From NCBI GenBank assembly GCA_964247055.1, contig OZ176051.1:11904001-11968000 (forward strand): a stretch of 64,000 nucleotides of DNA. The letters run 5' to 3'. Made by a program: the position numbers and the translations under genes. The notes beneath the pieces were generated by a model that made no database searches, had not been told where the DNA came from, and was given only the letters and a program-made list of their open reading frames with translations. The stretch is from Paragordius varius (lineage: Eukaryota; Nematomorpha). Positions 51,601-63,600 of this stretch are shown here, in pieces. How positions within the stretch are numbered: the first letter of the stretch is position 1; every line of letters begins with the position of its first letter.

Positions 51601-54600
51601 CCCGCCCAAGTCCTGTAAAATCGATCCCCAGGTGATTGAATCTCATTTTAAATCCTTGATCGGACGTTCTTATACGCTAAATTCGGTACCTGCAATCACA
51701 TCCCACGACAATGTTTTAGACATGGAGCTAATCTTGCCAAAAACAATAGTCGACAAGCTTAAAAAAATGCCAAAGTCTTCCCCCGGCAATGACGGCGTCA
51801 CTTATCAAAAATGGTTAAAAATAGACAATAATGGTAAACTACTCTCAGCTATTTACAATATTTGTCTCAATCACCAACTCATACCTGATGCTCCATCTCG
51901 ATCTTGGTTCCCAAAAAGAACCAAGATTTGAGTAAAATTAATGGGTGGCTTACAATCTCTTTAACAAATACAGTATATAAACCTCTTACAGCCATTTTAT
52001 CAGATCGAATCATCCACCAATAACAATAATCTCATGTCTCCCAAACAGAAGGGTTTCCTCCCCTATGATGGGTGCTTCGAACACAACTACGTGATCGAAA
52101 AAAATCAAAACAGCGGTGCACAGTAAATCCTCATTGTTCATAGCATGGATCGATATTGATGCTGCCTTCGATAGCCTTCCACACCAAGCCATCACAATGG
52201 TTTCACCCTTTTGGGCCTATCCGAAAGCTTCATTAATATCATTTAAAATATCTATACAAACTCATCCACAGCTTTCATGACATCCCATGGACTGACAAAC
52301 CAAATCCCGTTCCTCTCCGGCATCAAACAGGGCTGCCCCTTTTCTGGCACCTTATTTAACGGTTAATTCAATAATTGAGAAAATGAGTAATCACAGTCAC
52401 AAAATACTTGCGTATGCGGATGATATGGCTTGCTTATCGCCAAACCCACATCTCCACCAAGCAGCGCTTGACCGACTCACATCCCTCCTTAGTGAAATCG
52501 GTCTAACCATAAATATCTCCAAGTGTATCACCCTTTGCCTTAATGCCAATTACCAGTTCTCGATTGATGATGGCATTATTAGAACTTTTTAACACCACCA
52601 ATATACAAACTTCTTGGGTAACCCAGTTGGGTTGGACATTGGACCTGCTCAAAATCCTGAAATCCCGCAAAAATATTAAATCCCAAGCTGGCCCCCTGGC
52701 AAAAGCTTGACGCTATAAAAACATTCTATTATCCCAGACTCTTGCACAGACTGCGCTTTAATCAAATCAATTACAATACTTCGGATGCAATAGATAAACA
52801 ATTGACTACAGACAAATATTGGCTCTTCCAGGAGATAACCACAAACTATATCTACGGGTCCAAGCTCAAAGGTGCTTCTGCATGCCTCTCCTAAAGGATC
52901 ACATGCATATATTTAGAATAGATTCAGCTTTCAAACTGCTAACCTCCCGCGACGAATTAATTAAAATAGAGTCGCTCGCCGAGCTCTCAAAAACAACAGC
53001 CTATAGATTAAAAGTTAAAAACCGAACTCCGGAGGATATGGCTTCCTATCTTTCCGGCAATGATAACCCAGACGTTACAAACCCTAGCAATAAAGCTCAA
53101 AACCCTTGGACAGACACGTAAATCATCTCAGTTCCTCAAGATCAAATGGGAATTATCGATTCCTCTCCCACCTAATAGTTGATAACGACTCGGTATCGAA
53201 CAACGTTCTTCCGTAGTCTCGATGCTCAGACGCACTCGACGTGCGCTAAAAGATGCAGAACTCCATCACTTGGCCCTGCAAGAAGGAGTAATGGAATGTG
53301 TAGGTACCGATCGGGCCAGTCATTCTTTTCTTTTTACAGGAGAACACATGTTCCGTGATTGGAAATTCATTCATCGCGCCAGTCTCAATCTTCTCCCCAC
53401 CAATTCTCGGTAACACGACCCAACACTAAAATGTCGACGATGTTGCAGAGACAACGAAACCTCGCCCACGTTCTAAATAACTGCTTGAAAGAGAGCAATC
53501 TAATAACCAAGAGAGACAACCTAATAGTAAATCGGATCAAGGAGGCGCTACCACCAAACTTCCAAATCATCAGCGAGAATCAAGAAGTTGACTCATCCCG
53601 TCTCCGCCCGGACCTAATCGTCACTGATGGATGATCCTGCTTCATTATCGATCCCACGGTACCACATAAAAATCGGCTATCCTCACCCCATCAGGCCGCA
53701 ACCAACAAACTTATCAAGTACGAATCAATCGCCACTAGACTGCAAGAGCGCTTCAATGGTGTCGAAGTCATCCCGATCGTCGTTGGATCTCTGGGCTCCT
53801 GGCACTGCAACAATGACGTAATCTTCGACAGGATTCCTATCAAGATTCCAAACCTCTGAAAGAAATTGATCATATCAGACGTCATCAAAGCATAATGCCA
53901 TATGTTTCACTTTATTATGTATGAAATGAAACAAACAACAATCCAAACATTTCTTCTTAATTAATGTTTTTTTATTTTTATATTACGCAAATTGCATCAT
54001 TGTTCCCATACAATTTTATCCATATTCACTCTTTAATTGTTAGATAGGCCACTTACATTTTTGTATCTTATTTCAGATTCTTAATTTATAATAAAAATAT
54101 AATAACTTTCAAATAAATTCTCTGTTCTTATCAGCTTAATATCTGATATGGTTTCTCATTAAACCCGTGATATTAAATCATTTTTTGTAGGTTTTGGGGA
54201 TCGCTCTAGGCTTTAGGCTTGCCTATCATTCCTCAAACGGGTCAACCTGGTATTGCTCTATATCCAGGAGTGGCCCAACAATTTTTATAAATAAAATAAT
54301 TAAAAAAAAATCTTTTTAAATATTTCTAACAAAAATTATCGTCAGCTAACTGTTTAAAACAATTTACTACAGCATTAAAATTCATTTTATTCAAGTACAT
54401 TAGTTTACCGTGAACGCCTAGAAAAGAAAAATGTAAAAATAATACAATGATGCATTCGGGTTTTTGACATCTCAATATTGTATTGGTGACAATTGATTTC
54501 TTGAGGTGCGTAGGCTAATGGAACTTGTTTTTTCAAAACGGTCGCTTTTCGCGTACCAAGAACCAGGGCTCCCTACAACAATTAGCATAATTTATACACT

Positions 54601-57600
54601 TAAGATTTTCAAATTTAATGGGAGATTATCTTTTATCAGGTCCACTATGTCGTTGTGTCTTTTGTTTAATATATTATCATCTTTGATGTAATGGTTTAGA
54701 ATGTGGGCTTGGAATTCTTCGGACTTGCCACAACCACGGCATGTTTGATCATATGTGAGACGTATTTCGTTGGTAGGAGATTGAGCGGCGCTCGGTGGAT
54801 GAAATTCCAGTCTCTAATACGGAGACTTTATTATTGTAAAATATATGACTGACCTTATTATCAGCAAAGCACTCCATCACCCGACCCAAAGCAAAATGAT
54901 GCAGCTCAGTTTAATTTTCGTTTATAAATCGGAGGTTAAAAACAACAAAACGATTGTCTTCGGAGATTTTAGCGAACTAAAAAATTGTAGGCTGAAAAGA
55001 TTCATTAAAAGACCAATAAATTTTAGATCCAGACGCCATTTTCGCTATTGTCCGAATGTTTTGGCTTTTATTATCTGGATCTGACACAACTGTTCTTATA
55101 ACCGGACAAATATTAGCTTAACAGATAGGGAATTATAGAATCAAAACGAACCTAAAACGAAAGCTAGCCGACTTAAGTTCCCCGAGATTAGAAACTTTTA
55201 TAAAAGGATCCATGCTAGTAGTAACCTAAAGGCGAAATCGACACGAAATATATACTGTCTTGAAATAGGGTCATCCCTAAAGCGTTATTACTACGAGACC
55301 CAAAAATATAATTGTTAGTCTTATCCCATATTCTCCTGTTACATGTTTAAATTATTTCTCAATTGGTGAGAAATAGTGGGATAAAAAAGGTTTTTATTGC
55401 GTCTTTCCATGGAAGGATTTTAGCTATGAATTTTATCCACGATTTCCGTAGAAGAAACGGGATTTATGAGGATACTTAAGAGCCTGGAAACTTTATACAC
55501 TCACATGGAACAGCAACTTCGCCAATTTTAAATATAAAACTGGTGCGATAGAAATTTTATTGTACTTTTCTGCTTTGATCGAAAGACCAATATCATAGAC
55601 ATTTTAAGCCCTTGATGACGTTCAGAAGAAGGCAATAAAACAATGTCATCAGCATAAGCGAGGACATTGTGACCATTAAACACCATAGATATCAACACAG
55701 AATCGATAGACATGTCAAAAAGAAGGCCAGAAATTGGACACCCCTGTTTAATGCTAGACAAGAAAGGAATGGGTTGCGTTAACCCAGAGGCGGAAAAGAA
55801 CTGAGTGCATGAATTTGTGTAAATATCCTTAATTAAAGCTTTACCAAAATTAGAAAGACATTCGAAAATCAGCTGGTGAGGGACCGAGTCAAACGCAGCC
55901 GTGATATAAATAAAAGTTACAAAAATATCTTTTTTATTACGTTTAGCATCAGAAATTGATTTATTTAAAAAATAATTATGCTTAAAGCAGCCATCAAAAG
56001 GCATAAATCCTTTCTGAGCTGATGATAATAAGTTATTCTTTTTAATATGCTTAGAAATACGGTTGGCAATAAGGCCAGTAAATAATTTTTAAATCGTATT
56101 GCTTAGAGAAAGAGGCCTTTAACTTGAAACAAGAGATAGTCTCCTTTTTTTTAGAATGTAAACTTGACTTAGTTATCCAATGATTAGGAATCATTCTATG
56201 ACTTAAACACAAATTAAAAATTTTAGCTAAAAGAATACCTTTGGGATCCACCTGCTTCCATTTGGTATATGAAATACCATCAGGACCAGGGGAGCTGTTA
56301 GAAACTTTTCTTAGTTTATCAGAAACTTCAGATGCTGAAAAGGGAATAAAATCAAGTAAAGGGACAGAATTATTAGAATAATTAAAATTAATAGGCTCCG
56401 ATTTTTTGCCAATTGTATTGTTAAAATAATTAGTTATATCTTCGTTATTAATTTTACAAGAGGATGGAGGGCCATCAACGATTTATAGCCTTTTTCCTAT
56501 TTTTTCTATACATGCTACGAATATTTATATCTTTTTGAACCAAACTTTTAGACTTATTATAATCAGCCCGGGGAGGAGATAATGCATTTTGAATAGATCT
56601 TTTTAAAAAACAAACGTCCTCCCAGTCTGAATTCTCTTAGTAAAAGGAAAAGTATTTTTATATAAAGCACAGTATTTATTAAAACTTTTATTTGGTTGAG
56701 GTGGAGTAACCGATGAAGTGGGTTCCTCATCAACACCCTCCTCAAGAATAGTAAAACGATTAGATAAAGAGACCTCATTTTTAGAAAAGTAATTAAAATA
56801 ATTTTTGTTTACCGAACTACTTGAATTTAGAATATTATAATTTTTATCCATACTGGAATTATTGCCTTCATGCCCCTTACCAATGATGTTTGAGGTCCCA
56901 CTCACTTTGGTAGGAGAAGAATTAACTGGAGAGCTTGGTGGATCAACAAAGTTTACTGAATGGGTTGGAGATGACTCGACAACCTTAGGCTTGTTAAACG
57001 GATTAAATCCGAGGTTAGACAAACTTGAGTGTTTGGTATGAGGATAAGGAGATGGATTATGAGACCTTTTATGAGCTAGTAATTGGTAAGTGATACGAAG
57101 GCAATAATTCCAATGCAGATATCAATTTAAGTATTCTAATCCCAGTGATAGTTCGGTAAACAAAAATTATTTTAATTGCTTTTCCAATAATGAGGTCCCT
57201 TTATCTAATCGTTTTAGTATTCTTGGGGAGAGAGTTGATAAGGAACCCTATTTATCGTCTACTTTATCCCACCAAATAAAAATGTTAAATAATATTTTTC
57301 TCTAAATAAAATACTTTTTACTTTTAATAACCTTCTCGATTCCCACGAAGATAATTCAGACTGGGAGGATATTTGTTCTTTAATGCTATATCAAGCATTG
57401 TCTCCTCCCCAGGCTGATTATAATAAGTATAAAAGTTTGGTTCATAAAGATATAAATATTCGTAGCATGTATAAGAAAAATAGGAAAAAAGCTATAAGAT
57501 TAATCGTAGATGGCCCTCCATCCTCTTGTAAAATATATAATGAAGATATAATTAATTATTTTAACAATACAATTGGCTTAAAATCGTATTAATTTTAATT

Positions 57601-60600
57601 ATTTTAATAATTCTGTTCCTTTACTTGATTTTATACCTTTTTCATCATCTGAAGTTTCTGATAAACTAAAAAAAAGTTTCTAACAGTTCCCCTGGTCAGA
57701 TGGTATTTCATACCAAATGGAAGCAGGTGGATCCCAAAGGTATCCTTTTAACTAAAATTTTTAATATGTGTTTAAGTCATAGAATCATTCCTAATCATTG
57801 GAAGATAACTATGTCATTTTAATTTCTAAAAAAAGGGAGACTCTTCTCTTGTTTCAAGTTGGAGGGCCCTTTCTCTAAGCAATACTATTTATAAATTATT
57901 TACTGGCCTTATTGCCCAACTGTATTTCTAAGCATATTTTAAAGAATAACTTATTATCATCAGCCTAGTTATGCCTTTTGATGGCTGCTTTGAAAACAGA
58001 TATTTTTGTAATTTTTATACGGCTGCGTTTGACTCGGCCCGTCACCAACTAAATTTTAGATATCACCCTAATTTTGGTATAAATTATGGCATTCAAGCTT
58101 TAATTAAGGATATTTACACAGATTCGAATACTCTGTTCATTTCCACCTCTGAGTTAACGCAACCCATTCCTTTCTTGTCTGGCATTCAACAGGGATGTCC
58201 AATTTCTGGCCTTCTTTTTAACTTTTCTATCGATTCTATGTTGAGATCTATGGTGTTTAATGATCAAAATGTTCTCGCTTATGCTGATGACATTATTTAA
58301 TTGTCTAACTCTAAGCGTCATCAAGTTGGGTTTAACCTGTTGGAATGTCTAATTAATGATATTGGTCTCTCAATCAAAGCAGAAAAATGCAATAATATTT
58401 CTATTACTGCTTGTGGATTATTTAAGATTGGCCAATTCGTTATCCCTTTAATTGTTTAAGGTGAGTTTGTTAAGTTACTTGGTAAGCTCATCAACTACAT
58501 AAATCCCGTTCCTTCTATGGTAATCGCTAGCTCTAACCTTCTTCCGTGGCAATTGACGCAAAAACCTTTTTCTATTAAATTACTAGTAGCTTGGATCCTT
58601 CTATAAGAGTTTCTGCTCTCGAGAAACTTAAGGTGTCGGCTTTTTCAGGTTCTATCTCCAAGACAATCGCTCATCTGTTGTTTCTCACCCTCGAATTTAT
58701 AAACGAAAGTTAAAGGATACTGAGCTACATCATTATGTTTTTCAGGGTCGGGTGATGCACAGCGTTGCTGATGATAAGGTCAGTCATCACTTACTATACA
58801 ATAAGGACCTTTGTTTTGGACACTGGAATTTCACCCACCGAGCGCGGCTCAATCTCCTACCAACGAAAATGCGTCTCAGGACATCTGAACAATTGTGCCG
58901 TCTTTGTGGCAGTCCAAAGAAATCCAAGCACTCATTCTAAACTATTCAATAATAATATGCCAAAAGACACAACTTCATAATAGACCTGAAAGATTATTTC
59001 CCTTCAAATTTTAAAATCTTAAGTGAGAGAGAGACTATGCCTTGACTTCATTGTAAAAATTGCAGATTGCTTTGATTTCACACTACTTTTAAAAACATGC
59101 TAAAAACGTTCGAAACCGCTTATAACAAATAACTAATAAAATATAGCTCAATGTTTCATCAATTACAAGAGACCTACAGCAAAACTCAAGTTATCCCAAA
59201 TGTTGTAGGGAGCCTCGGTTCGTGCTACGCAAAAAAACGACATTGTTTTTGACAAAATCGATTCTCGTTACTTTGCGCAAATCAATTGTCATCAATAAAT
59301 TTAAATCATATTGCGACATGTACCATATGTTTATGAGCAGTCGAAATTCCCTCATAGACAACAAGCCGTGACCTACTGCATAATTGTGATATTTTTTTAT
59401 ATATTTTCTTTTTTCATTTATTATATATATAATATTATTATGTTCCCTTCTTGTCCCATGTACTTCGCGCCCAACATTGTTGCCTAGAACATTTCTTCGT
59501 ACATTCTAAAATATATTTTTTAGTATATCTGGTTTATACTATTTTAGACCAAGACTGTTATATTGTCTGGAAGACTTCTTTTGTCGCTCCTTAAAAGTAC
59601 AATAGAGAACAAACCTTTTAAGTCAGGAGTGTCTATTCGGCTTTTATAGAACACAAAATATAATATTTAAGAAACTAAGGTAAAAATTCTTAAAGAAATT
59701 TTTTCAATGTTGCCTTTCAAATTTGGAGCGAAAATGGTTCAAATAAATACTTTTAATGTCGTATTTTATTTTAGTATCTCCGAATTCTAATAAAATATTT
59801 ATTATATACTTTGATTCTGACCTCCGAATTTTTAATCGTAACCACCCCTGTTTACTCCAAGGTTAAACTAGTACAAACTATTAATTGTTTTCCCTTTTAC
59901 GATTTCCGAAAGAAGCTTCTTAATATAACCAGATAATGGGTAAATCATTTTGACAAAAATATGGTACATATTAACAAAACCGGTTAAATTGAATAGTTTT
60001 AATCATAATAAAACACAGGTCCTAATAAGACCCTTCTCAACTTTTTGTAAATCGTCATCGAGAGATATGTTAGATTATAGAAAAGTATAATATATATGTT
60101 ATATAAATAGTGATAATGAGAATTTAATTCAATTCGGTTTTTATTTTGTTTAAATTAATATGTATAAAAAATTTATTAAAATGAAACCAGGTACAGATGG
60201 TTAGCAATTTGGCCGTTATTAATGAAACCAACATCCCTATTCGTATTGGAATAAAACATGATTGCAAAACTGCTAATGTTGATTTTTATGAAGCTGTCAC
60301 CAACGAAATAGTTTTTATACCAATATCCTTAATTCAACTCAAAGATACGAATGTTAAGACGGTGGTGTGTCAGTTTTATTGTAAAGATGTTTTGATTGCC
60401 GAAATTCCTATCAATGATTGTCAGAGTAAACTTTATACTATATATTATGAACTAAATATAAATTACATAGTACACCCCTTATAATTTTGTTATAAAAAAT
60501 AAACATTGCATGCATAATATTATTTGCAAGTTCCTTATCGAAATTCGAAAGGACTTAATCAGAAAATATAAATTTAACATTTGTAATAACATATTCTTGC

Positions 60601-63600
60601 AAATTAGGAAATTTGTTATTTGTAATTTTTGAAATTTCTGGGCGGCACTTATACCTTAAAGGACCTTATTTTGGCATGCTTTGTTTTGACACCCCTCATT
60701 TATCATATGATACACAGTCTTATAATATAATTTTGTTTTTATTAATATTACGTTCCTATACATTAAGTCAAGCGTGAATGTTTTTATCGTACTAATAAGT
60801 AACCAGTTGATAAATTGATAATCATTTTCAGCCAAATATAATTTTATTCACAAATTTAATGCAAACCATCTCTCACTTTTTATAAAACGTTCCGGGAATT
60901 ATTTTATAAATATTTACATATATGTTTACATAAACAACTCTATAATATTTTGGTATTGCATAGAACATGAACTGCGTATTCCAGCCAATAATGATTTGAA
61001 AGAATCTATGAAATACTGTTATGTCTACATGGTGGGATGCGGGCACGATATAATGCAACATGAATCATGCACACTTATAAAAATTTTACCGGCTCTTAGA
61101 ATCACCTTCCCCTACCTTTCCTTACTCATTAGCGATAAGGATAAACTTTATACTTTGGAAGCTAGAATACAACAGTCTGAAAATTTGTCATCCAACAACA
61201 CTGAAGCAATTACAATAGATAACAGACATAATAATACTATTTATAAAGAAAAATCGCCTATGAAAAAGGATGAAAATCCTGGATGCTCACAATCTTCAAA
61301 TTGCAATTCTATTTACGATTTTTATTCGTTCAGTCACAATAGCTTTGCCGAAACTGTTAATGGCGACGATATCAACACCTCTTATGTGGAACTAAGTTTG
61401 AGGTTTTTAAGGGTTATATATTTTGAATTTAAATTCAAAGTTTGAAGTTTATTATTTGTAGAAGGATTTAATTATACGGCACGATACCGTGATATAGAAA
61501 CACTTATTTTCATCTATTCATCAATGAATATTCAACAGTTTATAAATTATATTATTCAATAGAGATGTCATTGCCAACAAAATCATGCTAAATTTTTGTG
61601 TACCAAACTATTTAATTCAAGATCTTTTTAATGATATAGTCAATTTTACGCGAAGAGATTACGAGGAATTCGTTAGCGCCCATATGTTGAAAGAACACAA
61701 AGAAATTGTATTAAACGAAGGGAACTTGAATTTAATTGCCGGGTATTATATAAATTATTCATGTTTTAATCGAATACCTCTAATATTTATTTTATTGGCA
61801 GTACCATAGAAAATTATCCAATATACCCTGGACTCTTGGTAGTCCTCAACAAAGATCCCACGCTCTCAAATAACGATAAAATTGGTTCAATAAATCCGAG
61901 CTCCTCATTAACCCTAAATTTAAATGTACCCTTGATTTCGTTCTCACCAACACTCTGTTTAATGGATAAATGTTTAAACATTAGTTTTAATGCCCTAATT
62001 ATTAACGATACGAATTTAATCTTTCACGTAATGTCGGCATATAGCGATGTTTTGCAAACGATACCTCCTTATAGGAGCTGTATTCTGGAGTACCCTAAAA
62101 CTTCAGATTTTAAAGATGATAAGGTTATTTCCTGTCCTATGTATCATACCTTTTGTTTTTTTAACAATAGTTTGGACCCAACGCTTTACGTAACAATATA
62201 GAGTTAACATATTTTATTTTCTTTTGACTGAATTTTCAAATGATCCTTACAATTATTTATTGTTGTTATAAAAAAGTTTGCTATATAATTATTAAATAAA
62301 ATTTATAATTTAAAATATTAAGGATTTAATTATCATTTATTTATTTTTTTGGATATGATTTTTAATATTATGGAAAAACTTTAATACTTTTTTATTAATA
62401 TACTTGTAAATATTTTTTATTGTAAATTTTATCATTGGTAAATTTATCAAACAAGATAGTTTGATAACCGTACTATATTCCAGTATCCTTTTTTACATTT
62501 TATATTAATTATTTCCCCTTAAAGAGTATTGCCTATTACAAATTTGGGATTGATTATAATGGTACCCGATGCTTTTCGAAGCCAATTGCTATATCTCTGG
62601 TAACAGAAAATGAAAACGCATACTTTACAATCAGCGACGATCACATAGAAAATTATTTTTTCAAAACAGACTTTCGCAATGTTTTACCTTTAAATGGACA
62701 TTGCGCTGTAGAGATCGAACTTGATACAAAAAGGGTATTATTAATTGCAACAAACTTTAAAATTTATAGTTCTAATGTAAAGTTTAAGCATTTTTTATTC
62801 TTACGATCATAATCTAAAAAGTAAAACTTGGTCATTTATATATAAAGGCAATGTTTCTCAATTATTCTTATCTCTATGATTATGATTAAGACGTTGATTT
62901 ACGGATAATAAATAATATGGGCATCTATATATTATTTGGCCATGATGTAAAACGTTATAGATATATTAATATATATATATATATATATATATATAACCTA
63001 TAGATTTGCATGTTAACTTTAAATTCAACGGATAATGTAACGGACACATATGTCAACGGGCCTCGATTAATTACTATTAAAGCAATGTACAATTTAGATC
63101 CGCACTGTACCTATTTATCACATACAGCAAAAGAAAAAAATATCGATTTAAACTTTACACTTGATCGTATACACTTTGATCCTAAATCCTTAAATTGGAT
63201 GGAAAAATTAGTTATGGAATTGGGTAGACTTGGCTCAGCATTCGATATTAGTCCAAATATTATCCACGCACCAAGTTTAAATTCTCGAGTAAGTTTATAT
63301 TTCATTGATGAAATTGATGTTGACTTTTTTGTCATAGTAATTAGTACGTTAGGTTACCTAATATGTAATATACATATAAAAATACCTAATTTTACTATTC
63401 TAGATCATTCCATTTTGTTTGGTTAATGCAGCAAAACAATCATCACCATTTATTGAATCATATATGCTAAATAATAACTCAGTTAATAGAAGTTATATAT
63501 GTTTAACGATAAGTAAACCAAATTTGCCTTCTTCCGATACACGTATTAACGTTATATTTCCTGATCCTTTGGAGCATTCAAAAACTTGTAATAAATTTTC

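Noticed and set aside
53973-54120. Direct junction of element A2 with the U2 fragment, as proof of U2-specific insertion
   Set aside because: About 150 bp of unassigned sequence separates them, and no U2 5' piece is present at the 5' end of A2, so the window alone does not prove target specificity.
60889-60961. Extra intron inside VPS13B-like exon 23
   Set aside because: GT/AG ends and phase would allow it, but the frame reads through without a stop, so I kept the simpler model and noted the option.
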